From Streptomyces sp. NRRL S-340 (GTDB taxonomy: Bacteria > Actinomycetota > Actinomycetes > Streptomycetales > Streptomycetaceae): a stretch of 64,000 bases of DNA. Under the pieces are notes generated by a model, which saw nothing but the letters and a program-made list of their open reading frames with translations, had not been told where the DNA came from and made no database searches. Position 1 is the stretch's first letter. Each line of letters begins with the position of its first letter. The DNA lies in the NCBI RefSeq assembly GCF_000720185.1, contig NZ_JOIY01000044.1, positions 1 through 64,000 on the forward strand, read 5' to 3'. Below, piece after piece: positions 8,071-16,293 of the stretch. Made by a program: the position numbers and the translations under genes.

Positions 8071-8297
8071 CCCCGCGCGGTGCGTACTGAGGACGCGTCC
8101 GTGTGCTGAAGGCGCGTCCGCACGGAGTGAGCTGAGCACACGCCCGCACGGCGTGTACCGAGGGAGCGTCCGTACGGCGTGTACTGAGGCCGTGCCCGCA
8201 TGGTGCGTGCTGAGTGTGCGCCCGTGCGGCGTGTACCGAGGGAGCGTCCGTGCGGCGTGTGCTGGGGCGGTGCCCGCGCGGTGCGTACTGAGTGTGC
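8071..8297. repeat. 26-bp tandem repeat array with a 78-bp higher-order unit
   Basis: About nine head-to-tail units, nearly all 26 bp, follow a pattern like GTCCGTGCGGCGTGTACTGA plus 6 bp. Units 8142-8219 and 8220-8297 form two successive three-unit blocks of 78 bp that match each other better than neighbouring units do. One unit (8097-8115) is shortened to 19 bp. Units abut with no spacers, so it is not CRISPR. The array lies between the convergent FAD oxidase and ArsR genes. Confidence 0.85.
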
Positions 8298-8351
8298 GCC
8301 CGTGCGCTGCTCCGGGTCCGGCGCACGCGGGCGCTGCCACCGTGCACGGGC

Positions 8352-8382
8352 CGAGGGCGGGCCCGCCGCGGGCCCGCCCTCG
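8352..8382. terminator. Bidirectional terminator-like palindrome
   Basis: Perfect 15-bp arms (8352-8366 and 8368-8382) flank a single C, 15 bp beyond the stop of the minus-strand ArsR gene and after the plus-strand tandem array. It is placed to stop transcription from both sides. Confidence 0.75.
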
Positions 8383-8397
8383 CCCGGGAACCCGTAC

Positions 8398-9168
8398 TCA
8401 GGCCGCCGCGCGGGTGCGCAGTTCCTGGAGGTCGAGGCCCAGCCATTCGCGCAGGCCGCGGGCCCCTTCCTCGGGGACCCGGATCACCCGGCTGCCGGAG
8501 GCCCGGACGACCCAGCCCAGTTCCAGGAGCCGGTCGAGCAGCGCGGCGCCCACCGCGCCCGCGAGGTGGTGGCGCTGTTCGGTCCAGTCGACGCAGTAGC
8601 GCACGGCGGGCCGGGCCGTCCGCGGCGGTTTCACACCGACCTCGTCCAGGATCCGCCAGCCCTCCTCCGTGACCTCGTAGACGAGGTCCCAGCCCGGCGC
8701 GGACAGCCGGTCGCGCACCGAGCGGGCGGGGTCGTGCAGCCCGTCGCCGCCGACCAGGATCCGTCGCTCCAGCAGGGCCCGCATCACGCCGACCCCGAGG
8801 TGGCCCGCCAGATGGTCGTAACAGGTGCGGGCCAGGCGCAGGGAGGCGGCCCGTGTCCCGGACCGCAGGGACCGCGGGGTGAACGGTCGCGCCAGGTTGG
8901 CGAGGGACTCCAGCGCGTGGGCGACCTCCGCCGAGGCGAGGCTGTAGTAGCGGTGGCGGCCCTGTCTGCGGACCGTCAGCAGTCCGCCGTCGACCAACTG
9001 GGCCAGATGGCCGCTGACCGTCGACGGCGCCACGCCGGCCTCCGCCGCGAGCATCGTCATCGGAAGCGCCCGCTGGTCCAGGAGGGCGAGCAGGATCCGG
9101 GCCCGGGTCTGGTCCCCGATGAGGGAGGCCGGAGTGAGGAAGTTCGCGTCTCCCGCCAAGTCGCGCAT
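8398..9168 (-). CDS. ArsR-family winged-helix regulator with long C-terminal domain
   Basis: This gene encodes 256 residues. The N-terminal winged helix (about residues 15-85) includes ARILLALLDQRALPMTMLA, the recognition helix APSTVSGHLAQL and the wing RRQGRHRYYSL, typical of ArsR/SmtB. No metal-binding Cys/His cluster is visible. The C-terminal 150 residues match the extended actinobacterial ArsR type seen next to transporters and oxidases. ATG 9168 opens directly before the conserved N-terminus. It faces away from the RidA/exporter pair, with a 312-bp divergent gap, so regulation of that pair is plausible. Confidence 0.8.
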   Translation of the reverse strand: MRDLAGDANFLTPASLIGDQTRARILLALLDQRALPMTMLAAEAGVAPSTVSGHLAQLVDGGLLTVRRQGRHRYYSLASAEVAHALESLANLARPFTPRSLRSGTRAASLRLARTCYDHLAGHLGVGVMRALLERRILVGGDGLHDPARSVRDRLSAPGWDLVYEVTEEGWRILDEVGVKPPRTARPAVRYCVDWTEQRHHLAGAVGAALLDRLLELGWVVRASGSRVIRVPEEGARGLREWLGLDLQELRTRAAA

Positions 9169-9480
9169 GACTCTCCCGAACAGTCGGTGCCGTGGCCTTC
9201 TCGGGTGTCCATGCTGTCACCGATCCGGACGCGACCGAACCGCCGGAACGTTTCGCGCGTCGATTTCGCGCCGCCTTTCACTCCGCCCCGCAGGGGCCCG
9301 CACCGGCCGGCGGCTGCCCGGCAGCAGTGCCCCGGACGGCCGCTGCCAGCACATTTCGACCTGGCCCGAAGCTTTACGGCAGTAGATTGGCGAAAGTCCG
9401 CTTCCCCCTTGGTGCGGACCGCCCCGGCAGACCGGGAGTGCGGGTCCGCGGGGTGTCACCGTGATTTCGTGGAGGTGCTG
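9169..9480. other. Divergent intergenic region, ArsR/RidA
   Basis: This 312-bp gap has no supportable gene. It holds a short direct repeat TTTCGCGC (twice within 9250-9275) and a relatively AT-rich patch around 9352-9395 that could hold the RidA promoter. I could not settle on a -35/-10 pair. Confidence 0.4.
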
Positions 9481-9882
9481 ATGGGCCGCGAGCTGATCGT
9501 CCGGGGAAAGGTGCCCGGCTACCGCTATTCGCCGGGTGTCGTAGTCGGTGACACCGCCTATCTGGCGGGGCATTTCGGCGTCGACGGCGACGGGAAACTG
9601 GTCGCGGACGAGGTGGCCGGGCAGGGGCGCCGCGCACTGGAGAACCTGCGGTCCACGCTGGAGGCCGCCGGGATGGGCCTGGGGGACGTGGTGAGCATGC
9701 GGGTCTGGCTCACCACCTACGACGACATGCCGGCCTTCGACGCCGTGTACGGCGAGTTCTTCGAGACGGACCCGCCTGCCCGTACGGCCTTCATGGTGGA
9801 GCGGCTGCCACTGGGCGCGGCCGTCGAACTCGACGCGATCGCCGTCCGCGACTCGGCCGAGGTGAAGGCACGACTGGCCTGA
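9481..9882 (+). CDS. RidA family (YjgF/YER057c/UK114) protein
   Basis: This gene encodes 133 residues, the normal family length. It shows VVGDTAYLAGHFGVD, the central LRSTLEAAGMGLGDVVSMRVWL and the C-terminal PARTAFMVERLPLGAAVELDAIA, which contains the arginine that binds the carboxylate of 2-aminoacrylate-type intermediates. RidA proteins hydrolyse reactive enamines or imines in the cytosol. GGAGG lies 5 nt upstream. The stop codon shares a base with an ATG of the exporter reading frame, so the two form an operon. Confidence 0.9.
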   Translation: MGRELIVRGKVPGYRYSPGVVVGDTAYLAGHFGVDGDGKLVADEVAGQGRRALENLRSTLEAAGMGLGDVVSMRVWLTTYDDMPAFDAVYGEFFETDPPARTAFMVERLPLGAAVELDAIAVRDSAEVKARLA

Positions 9883-9914
9883 TGCCGGGCCCGGAACGAA
9901 ACGAAGGAACGTCG

Positions 9915-11345
9915 ATGTCCCTGGACGACGTCAACCCTCCCGCCGCGGTCGCCACCGCGGACCCCCGGGCTCCGAAGACCGCGTCCCGGCTTCCGCTGGT
10001 CGCGCTCTGCCTGGGTTTCTTCATGGTCATGCTGGACGCGACGATCGTGACGGTCGCGCTGCCGCCCATCGGCAAGGACTTCGCCACCGGCGGCGACCTG
10101 ACCGGCGCCCAGTGGGTCGCCGACGGTTACACCATCGTCTTCGCCGGGCTGCTGCTCTCGGCCGGCTCGGTCGGCGACCGGCTGGGCAGCAAACCGGTGT
10201 TCCAGGCCGGGCTCGGCCTGTTCGTGCTGACCTCCGTGGGCTGCGGCATCGCCCCGTCCCTGTGGTTCCTGGTCGTGATGCGCCTGCTCCAGGGACTGTC
10301 CGCGGCGCTCGTCGTGCCCACCTCCCTGGCGCTCATCCACGCCTCCTACGACCGCAAGGAGGACCGTGCCCGCGCCATCGGGGTGTGGGGCGGCATCGGC
10401 GGCATCGCGGCGGCGTCCGGGCCGGTGCTCGGCGGACTGCTCGTCTCGGCGTTCGGCTGGCGCTCGGTGTTCTACGTGAACCTCCCGTTCGGCCTGCTGG
10501 GGCTGGTCCTGACGGCCCGTCACGTGATCGCGCCGAGGCCGCGCGGCGAACGCGGCCTGGACCTGCCCGCCCAGATCCTCGGCATCCTGGCCCTCGGCGC
10601 CCTCACCCTCGCCATCATCGAGGGCGGCCACCGCGGCTGGTCGGCCCCGCTGGTCGTGGCCGCCTTCGTCCTGTTCGCCGTGTGCGGGGCGGCGTTCCTG
10701 CTGGTCGAGGGACGCGTGGGCAATCCCATGCTGCCGCTCTCCCTGTTCCGCCACCCCTCCTTCTCCGGCGCCACGGCCGTGGGCCTGCTGCTCAACATCG
10801 GGTTCTACGGCCAGTTGTTCGTGGTCACGTTCTACTTCCAGCAGTACCGGCACTACGCGGTGCTGTGGGCCGGGCTCGCCATCCTGCCCCAGACCGCCAT
10901 GGCCGGTCTCGCCTCCGCCCTCGGCGGACGGATGACGGCCCGGAGCGGCCCGCGCACCCCCATGACACTGGGGCTGCTGGTCGGCACCGCCGGCTTCTTC
11001 GCCCTCCTGGTCGCCGGGAGCTCGACCCCGTACTGGGTGCTGGTGCTGCCCCTGGCCGCGATCGGCTTCGGTACGGCGTTCACCATGCCCGCCGCCGTGG
11101 CCGCGGTCGTGGAATCGGCGCCGGCGGAGCGGTCCGGCGTGGCGTCGGGCGTGCTCAACGCCAGCCGCCAGGTGGGCAGCGCGGTCGGCGTCGCCCTGCT
11201 CGGCTCGCTCGTCGCCACCCAGGCGCACTTCGAGACCGGCATGCGCGTCGGATCCGTGATCAGCGGCTGCTGTTTCCTGGCGGGCGTCCTGGTCGCCGTC
11301 ACCACGGTGGGCCGGGGCCCCGGCCGGCAACCGGGCGCCGCCTGA
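9915..11345 (+). CDS. DHA2-family (14-TM) MFS drug exporter
   Basis: This gene encodes 476 residues. It begins with LPLVALCLGFFMVMLDATIVTVALPPI, the DHA2 motif in TM1, followed by the loop motif GDRLGSKPVF. About fourteen hydrophobic segments run to the end. Members are proton antiporters for antibiotics and dyes, in the cytoplasmic membrane. ATG 9915 is chosen for AAGGA 6 nt upstream; ATG 9882, overlapping the RidA stop, would add 11 residues. It may export a product of a nearby locus, but nothing here ties it to the RiPP or the PKS. Confidence 0.9.
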   Translation: MSLDDVNPPAAVATADPRAPKTASRLPLVALCLGFFMVMLDATIVTVALPPIGKDFATGGDLTGAQWVADGYTIVFAGLLLSAGSVGDRLGSKPVFQAGLGLFVLTSVGCGIAPSLWFLVVMRLLQGLSAALVVPTSLALIHASYDRKEDRARAIGVWGGIGGIAAASGPVLGGLLVSAFGWRSVFYVNLPFGLLGLVLTARHVIAPRPRGERGLDLPAQILGILALGALTLAIIEGGHRGWSAPLVVAAFVLFAVCGAAFLLVEGRVGNPMLPLSLFRHPSFSGATAVGLLLNIGFYGQLFVVTFYFQQYRHYAVLWAGLAILPQTAMAGLASALGGRMTARSGPRTPMTLGLLVGTAGFFALLVAGSSTPYWVLVLPLAAIGFGTAFTMPAAVAAVVESAPAERSGVASGVLNASRQVGSAVGVALLGSLVATQAHFETGMRVGSVISGCCFLAGVLVAVTTVGRGPGRQPGAA

Positions 11346-11352
11346 ACCCTGT

Positions 11353-11371
11353 TGGGGCCACTGTGGCCCCA
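11353..11371. terminator. Short hairpin after the exporter gene
   Basis: Perfect 8-bp arms TGGGGCCA/TGGCCCCA with a 3-nt loop begin 8 bp after the exporter stop. This is a probable terminator. Confidence 0.5.
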
Positions 11372-11405
11372 GGCACGGGGGAGGTGGACCTCACCGGCCG
11401 TCCTG

Positions 11406-11461
11406 TCCGCTGTCGCGGACCTTTCACTCCGTCAGCCGGTAGCATCGACCGGTACAGCGGA
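11406..11461. promoter_or_regulatory. Inverted TCCGCTGT/ACAGCGGA pair upstream of the XRE gene
   Basis: TCCGCTGT (11406-11413) and its complement ACAGCGGA (11454-11461) bracket the region about 40-95 bp before the XRE start. They may be operator half-sites. The identical octamer is repeated three times in the RiPP promoter region. Confidence 0.3.
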
Positions 11462-11501
11462 CGGTCCCGGCCGGGGCCGAGTCACCAGCGGAGGACGGCT
11501 G

Positions 11502-11978
11502 ATGAAGGAGAGCGACCTTCCCGGGGGCCAGGGCGGCCGGCCGCTGCTCGCCCGGTTCGACGAACGTCTGCGCGCGCTGATCGTCGCACTTTATCCGGAT
11601 GAACGGCAGCGACCGGGGTACGCGAGACTCGCCGCCCAGATAAGACAGACCACGGGCGGCACGATCTCCGCGACCTACCTGTGGGAGCTGGCCACCGGCA
11701 AGAAACGAAACCTCACCCTGGAGCAACTCGACGTCCTCGCCCGGTTCTTCGGTGTCCCGCCGGAGTACTTCTTCGACGACGAGGCCGCCGAACGTGTCAG
11801 CGCGCAGCTCAAGCTCGCCTCCGCGCTGCGGGACGCGCGCGTGCGCAACCTGGCCCTGCGCGCCGACGGGCTGTCCCCGCAGACACTGGACGCCCTGCTC
11901 ACCATGGTGAACGAGGCGCGCAGGATCCAGCAGCTCCCGGATGTCTCCGCACCGGGCGAGAACGAGCCGGACAGTTGA
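11502..11978 (+). CDS. XRE-family regulator, first gene of an XRE-ImmA-membrane protein trio
   Basis: This gene encodes 158 residues. The helix-turn-helix lies at about residues 40-85 (YARLAAQIRQTTGGTISATYLWELATGKKRNLTL is its span), followed by LARFFGVPPEYFFDD, a common ending of Streptomyces XRE domains. The C-terminal part is charged, with an Asp-rich tail. ATG 11502 is preceded by GGAGGA at 11490. The following two genes, an HExxH protein and a multi-pass membrane protein, recur with this type of regulator in actinomycetes. The trio resembles ImmR/ImmA control, where the protease removes the repressor; that analogy is inference. Confidence 0.85.
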   Translation: MKESDLPGGQGGRPLLARFDERLRALIVALYPDERQRPGYARLAAQIRQTTGGTISATYLWELATGKKRNLTLEQLDVLARFFGVPPEYFFDDEAAERVSAQLKLASALRDARVRNLALRADGLSPQTLDALLTMVNEARRIQQLPDVSAPGENEPDS

Positions 11979-12225
11979 CATCCCCGCGTCCGGGTCCGCG
12001 AGGGGACCCGCGCCCGGACCTGCGGCCCGACCCGCCTCCGGTCCGGCCGCGGCCCCCGGGACCGGTGGCGGGGTGGCCGGATCCCACCGGGAGCGAAGAT
12101 CACCCGGTTGACCCGGTTCGGTGTCGTGCCGAAGCATTTGCGGGTCCGGACGATTCGAAGAACGAGCGACTCGGAGAGTGCACCCTTCCCGTCACCGTCC
12201 CCCCACACGAGGCGAAGGCACCCGC

Positions 12226-12747
12226 ATGCCGCACTACTTCAGTACACTCCGCCGCCGCTGTCAGGCAGTGGTCGACACCCTGGACCTCCCTCGGCCGTTC
12301 TCCGCCGACACCTTCTGCGCGCACCTGTCCCGGCAACGCCGACGGCCCATCAACGTGCACGCGTTTCCCCCCGCCGCGCTGGGCAACTCGGCCTGCGGAC
12401 TGTGGCTCGCCACCGAGACCGACGACCACATCTTCTTCGAGACCCGGACCACGCCGCTGCACCAAGAACACATCATCATGCACGAGATCGCCCATCTCCT
12501 CTTCGACCACGGTTCCTCCCCCACCTCGCCGGCGGCCGGCCTGGCGGACGTGTTCCCCGACCTGAGCCCGGACACCGTGCGCCGGCTCCTGGGACGCACC
12601 AGCTACACCACGGTCCAGGAACAGGAGGCCGAGATGCTGGCGAGCCTCATCAAGACCGCCGCCGACCGGCCGCGCAGCTCGCCGTCGGCTGGCGTACTGG
12701 GCAACCTCGAAGCTGCCCTGGGGGTCGGCGGTCCCCATGCGCGCTGA
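12226..12747 (+). CDS. ImmA/IrrE-type metallo-endopeptidase-like protein
   Basis: This gene encodes 173 residues. The zinc motif HEIAHLLF is centred near residue 87, with QEQEAEMLASLI downstream, the pattern of the DUF955/ImmA family whose members cleave a partner XRE repressor. The family usually has a third metal ligand in the downstream E-x-E segment, present here as EQEAE. It is cytosolic, with no signal peptide. ATG 12226 follows GGCGAAGG. The last 11 bp overlap the membrane-protein gene, so translation is coupled. Upstream extension to ATG 12121 is possible but adds sequence unlike the family. Confidence 0.82.
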   Translation: MPHYFSTLRRRCQAVVDTLDLPRPFSADTFCAHLSRQRRRPINVHAFPPAALGNSACGLWLATETDDHIFFETRTTPLHQEHIIMHEIAHLLFDHGSSPTSPAAGLADVFPDLSPDTVRRLLGRTSYTTVQEQEAEMLASLIKTAADRPRSSPSAGVLGNLEAALGVGGPHAR

Positions 12748-13957
12748 TCTGGCCTCGGCCGCCGGCCTCGTCGAGGACGCGGGTGTGGCGGCGATCTGGA
12801 TCGCGGTCCTGCTGCGGATACCGGCGGCCCGGCGCGACCGCCGGCAGCGCGGCCTGTGCCTGGCGGTCGCCGCCGCCGCGGCCGCCATGGCCCTGCGCCT
12901 GGGCCCCGTCGCCAGGGCCATCGACCTCGTCACCGGCGATCCGCGCGCCACTCAACTGGCCATGCACCTGCTGGGAGCGCTGTCCGCCCTCGTCGTCCTC
13001 GACTTCCTGCTGACCGTGACGGGCGGCGGCCCACCGCGCCTCTGGCTGCACCTCGGCGGCGTGTTCTGCCTGCTGACGCTGCTTTACCTCGACGTCTCGG
13101 CACCCGCGCACACCCAGGACGTCATCGGTCCGCACGGCGCGCCCGAGCCCTCCCTGGTCTTCTGGCTCACGCTGGTCTGCATGCACCTGGTGGCAGACGG
13201 CACCTGTGTCGTGGTGTGCCGGCGGTACAGCCGCCGCGGCAGCGCCGGGCCGTCCCGCACGAGCCTGGCGCTGTTCGGCCTGGGCACCGCCTTCGCCGGT
13301 CTGTTCTGGGTCGCCGACCTGCTGTACATCCAGGTGCGCTCACCGTGGATCCCGGTCTGCCTCTCCGCGACGATGGGGCTGCACGGACTGCTGCGGGCCG
13401 CCTCGATCGCCGTACCCACCCTGCTCGACGCGCACCGGGCCGCCGGCGACATCAGGGTGCTGCGCCGCCTGGACCCGCTGTGGCGGGACCTGATCGCCGC
13501 GGTGCCCTCCGTCGCCCTGTGCGCGCCGCGTCACCACCTCCTCGAGATCCTGTGGCCGCGCGGTCCCCGGGACCTGATCGTCTACCGGAAGATCGTGGAG
13601 ATCCGCGACGCGATCCTCGTGCTGCGCGAGTACGTCCCCTCCGACGGGTTCGTGCCCGCAGGGGACCGTGAGTCACCGGCGGGTCCGGACGCCCGCCCGG
13701 CCGGCCCGGACGCCTGGCAGCCCGCGCGCGGTGAGGACCGCGAGGCGGTCGCCGTCGCACGCATGCTGCACGCCGCACGGCGTGCGAAGCTGGCGGGCCG
13801 CCCGCCGCTCGCCCACTTCGCCCGGCTGCCCCAGCCCGGTTGCGCGGACGTGGCGGCGGAGACGGACTTCCTGACGCAGGTCGCCGACGCCTACCGCCGC
13901 CGCCCCCTGCCCCCGTACCCCCTCCCGGCCCGGACCGCCAGCCGCCCCGCCGCGTGA
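12737..13957 (+). CDS. MAB_1171c-family multi-pass membrane protein
   Basis: This gene encodes 406 residues. Seven or so hydrophobic segments fill residues 15-230 (for example VLLRIPA, LGALSALVVLDFLLTV and LFGLGTAFAGLFWVADLLYI), followed by a soluble C-terminal half containing DPLWRDLIAAVP and IVYRKIVEIRDAIL. This matches actinobacterial proteins labelled MAB_1171c putative transporters, which sit next to XRE and ImmA genes. The transport activity of that family is not established, so I would treat it as a membrane sensor or effector of the trio. ATG 12737 overlaps the protease gene by 11 bp. Confidence 0.75.
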   Translation: MRADLASAAGLVEDAGVAAIWIAVLLRIPAARRDRRQRGLCLAVAAAAAAMALRLGPVARAIDLVTGDPRATQLAMHLLGALSALVVLDFLLTVTGGGPPRLWLHLGGVFCLLTLLYLDVSAPAHTQDVIGPHGAPEPSLVFWLTLVCMHLVADGTCVVVCRRYSRRGSAGPSRTSLALFGLGTAFAGLFWVADLLYIQVRSPWIPVCLSATMGLHGLLRAASIAVPTLLDAHRAAGDIRVLRRLDPLWRDLIAAVPSVALCAPRHHLLEILWPRGPRDLIVYRKIVEIRDAILVLREYVPSDGFVPAGDRESPAGPDARPAGPDAWQPARGEDREAVAVARMLHAARRAKLAGRPPLAHFARLPQPGCADVAAETDFLTQVADAYRRRPLPPYPLPARTASRPAA

Positions 13958-13985
13958 CGGCGTCCGGACGCGTCCGCACCGCGCC

Positions 13986-14090
13986 CCCCGTGCGGTGACC
14001 GTGCGCCCCGGGTGCCCCCGTGCGGTGACCGTGCGCGCCCGTGCGGCGGCCCTCCCCTGCCCGGCGCCCCGCGCGGTGGCCGTCCGCGCC
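13986..14090. repeat. Degenerate GC repeats between convergent genes
   Basis: CCCCGTGCGGTGACCGTGCG occurs twice, followed by two weaker copies (CCCGTGCGGCGGCC, CCCCGCGCGGTGGCCGT). The core resembles the units of the array at 8071. It lies between the convergent membrane-protein and MerR genes. Confidence 0.6.
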
Positions 14091-14092
14091 TG

Positions 14093-14884
14093 TCAGCCGC
14101 GCTCGCGCAGGTACGCCTCCAACCCGGCGGCCCCGGCCAGCATCGCCCGTGCGCGGGCGGACAGCCGGCCGTGCCAGTCGCCCAGTGCGGACTCCAGCGG
14201 CTCCAGGCCGCCCGCGGCCCGCACCTGCGCGATCAACTGCGCGATCTGCTCCAGCGGGCAGCCGCCCCGCCGGAGCTGACGCGCCAGCAGAGCGTCCCGT
14301 ACATCGGCGTCGTCAAAGACGCGGTAGCCGGTCCGCGGGTCGCGGCGCGGGCGCACGAGCCCGGCCTGCTCCCAGGCCCGCAGCGTCGCCGGCCGGATCC
14401 CGAGCTTCCTCGCCAGCGGTCCGATGAACGTGCCGCCGGAGCCGGAGCCGGAGCCGGAGCCGGTGCCGGAAGGGGAAGGGGAGGTGGAGCCGGAAGCGGG
14501 CCCGGCCTCGGTCCGGGCCGCCGCCACCACGGCGGGGTCCAGGTCACGCAGGGCGCTCTCCACCGCCTCAAGGGTCCGACGGTCCTCCAGGAGCTGGGCG
14601 TGGCTGACGTCGAGGAGACGCAACGCCTCGTCGACCGCTCCCTGGTGCACGGCCCGCAGGACCGACGCCGCCGTCCCGTGGCCGTGGCCGGGCACCAGCG
14701 CGAGGAACGCGCGCAGCGCCGCCGCGTGCAGCGGCGTGTAGACGCGGTAGCCGTGCGGTGTGCGGCCGGCGGCCGGAAGGATGCCGGCCTCCTCGTAGTT
14801 CCTGACCGCCTGGGTGGACAGCCCGTGCTCGCGTGCCAGATCGACCGGCCTGAGCCGACCCCCCGATTGAAGGTTCCGCGCCAT
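14093..14884 (-). CDS. Double-MerR transcriptional regulator (TioE-like)
   Basis: This gene encodes 263 residues with two MerR-type DNA-binding domains. The N-terminal one (about 10-75) includes LRPVDLAREHGLSTQAVRNYEEAGILP and GYRVYTPLHAAALRAF. The C-terminal one (about 165-235) includes IRPATLRAWEQAGLVRP, TGYRVFDDADVRDALL and CPLEQIAQLI. They are joined by a Ser-Pro/Gly-Ser linker encoded by a 6-bp repeat (GGAGCC, around 14440-14465). ATG 14884 is chosen because the domain starts just after it; the long upstream frame runs into the neighbouring gene. It is divergent from the erythromycin-esterase gene with a 79-bp gap, so it very likely controls it. Confidence 0.85.
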   Translation of the reverse strand: MARNLQSGGRLRPVDLAREHGLSTQAVRNYEEAGILPAAGRTPHGYRVYTPLHAAALRAFLALVPGHGHGTAASVLRAVHQGAVDEALRLLDVSHAQLLEDRRTLEAVESALRDLDPAVVAAARTEAGPASGSTSPSPSGTGSGSGSGSGGTFIGPLARKLGIRPATLRAWEQAGLVRPRRDPRTGYRVFDDADVRDALLARQLRRGGCPLEQIAQLIAQVRAAGGLEPLESALGDWHGRLSARARAMLAGAAGLEAYLRERG

Positions 14885-14963
14885 GTTCCGCGCTGTACTC
14901 CTGCTCTTGCCACGAGAAACCGAGAAAAGTCTCAACCGAACGTTCAACGATAGCGTGGAAGCC

Positions 14964-16169
14964 ATGGCTACCGACATCCAGGACACCGCCCACGCCGTCG
15001 ATGCCGCCGCGGTCATGGCGCTGCTTCCGGCCCGGCCCCGGCTGCTCGCCCTCGGCGAGCCCGCCCACGGCCAGGACGCCCTGCTCGGCCTGCGCAACGA
15101 CGTCTTCCGGCGACTCGTCGAGCAGGAGGGCTACCGGACCATCGCGATCGAGAGCGACTGCATGAAGGGACTGCTCGTCGACGACTTCGTCACCTCGGGC
15201 ACGGGCACCCTCGACGAGGTCATGGAACGCGGCTTCAGCCACGAGTGGTTCAACGTGTCCGCGCCCAACCGGGAACTGGTGCGCTGGATGCGCGCCCACA
15301 ACGAGGGCAGGCCCGCCTCCGAGCGGATCCGCTTCGCCGGCTTCGACGGCCCGCTGGAGATGACCGGCGCCGCGAGCCCCCGCCAGGCCCTCACCGCACT
15401 CCACGGCTACCTCCGCGCCCACGTGGACGCGGACCTGCTCCCGTGCACCGCGGAAACACTCGACCGGCTGCTCGGCGCCGACGACCGGTGGACCGACGCC
15501 GCGGTGATGACGGACCCGGCCCGGTCCGTGGGGCGGTCGGCGGAGGCCGGCCGGCTGCGGCTGCTCGCCGACGACCTGGTGGCGCTGCTCGACGAGCAGA
15601 CGCCGCACCTGCTCGCGGCCACCTCGCGCGACGACTGGGACCGGGCCCGCCTGTACGGGCGCACCGCCACGGGCCTGCTGCGCTACCACTCGCGGACGGC
15701 GGACACCTCCCCGGCCCGCATGGCCCGGCTGTGCGCCCTGCGGGACGCGATGATGGCCCGCAACCTCCTCGCCCTCGCCGAACGGGGCCCCGTGCTCGTC
15801 CACGCCCACAACTCCCACCTCCAGCGGGAGAAGAGCACCATGCGGATGTGGGAGGGGCCGATCGCATGGTGGAGCGCCGGTGCGCTGGCGAGCGCTCGGC
15901 TCGCGGAGCAGTACGCCTTCGTGGCCACCGCCCTCGGCACGCTCCGGCACCAGGGGGTGGACGCACCGCCGCGGGACACCCTCGAAGGACTCCTGTACGC
16001 GCTCCCCGGGGACCGCTGCGTCATCGACACCCGGCGCCTGGCCGCCGCCCTCGGCGACAGCCGTCCCGTGCCCCGCGAGTCCCCGTGGTTCGGCTACGCC
16101 CCCTTCGACCCGGCCCACCTGGCGTCCACCGACGGCCTCGTGTTCGTGAAGGACGTACCGCGGTCGTAG
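14964..16169 (+). CDS. Erythromycin-esterase-family protein
   Basis: This gene encodes 401 residues. Family motifs are clear: LALGEPAHG near residue 30, IAIESDC near 60, FAGFDGP, and VLVHAHNSHLQ near residue 280. These carry the His/Glu residues proposed for hydrolysis in EreA/EreC and the succinoglycan-biosynthesis relatives. EreA opens the macrolide lactone, but many actinobacterial homologues act on unknown esters. ATG 14964 is preceded by GGAAG, and the alternative start 14883 overlaps the MerR start. The divergent double-MerR gene suggests drug-responsive induction, by analogy with TipA/TioE-like regulators. Confidence 0.85.
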   Translation: MATDIQDTAHAVDAAAVMALLPARPRLLALGEPAHGQDALLGLRNDVFRRLVEQEGYRTIAIESDCMKGLLVDDFVTSGTGTLDEVMERGFSHEWFNVSAPNRELVRWMRAHNEGRPASERIRFAGFDGPLEMTGAASPRQALTALHGYLRAHVDADLLPCTAETLDRLLGADDRWTDAAVMTDPARSVGRSAEAGRLRLLADDLVALLDEQTPHLLAATSRDDWDRARLYGRTATGLLRYHSRTADTSPARMARLCALRDAMMARNLLALAERGPVLVHAHNSHLQREKSTMRMWEGPIAWWSAGALASARLAEQYAFVATALGTLRHQGVDAPPRDTLEGLLYALPGDRCVIDTRRLAAALGDSRPVPRESPWFGYAPFDPAHLASTDGLVFVKDVPRS

Positions 16170-16180
16170 CGCGGGACGGA

Positions 16181-16268
16181 AGCGGAGGCCGAAGCGGAAG
16201 CCGAAGCCGAGACCGAGGCTGAAGCGGAAGCCGAGACCGAAGCCGAGACCGAGGCCGAAGCGGAAGGG
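16181..16268. repeat. 6-bp repeat tract (GAAGCC/GAGACC)
   Basis: About fourteen consecutive hexamers alternating GAAGCS, GAGACC and GAGGCC fill the gap between the esterase genes and end just before the carboxylesterase ribosome-binding site. I see no open frame that uses it convincingly. Confidence 0.8.
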
Positions 16269-16293
16269 GACGACTGTGGGAGGCTTGTGCCCC

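Noticed and set aside
8071..8297. CRISPR array
   Set aside because: Units abut without unique spacers and vary along their length; no cas genes.
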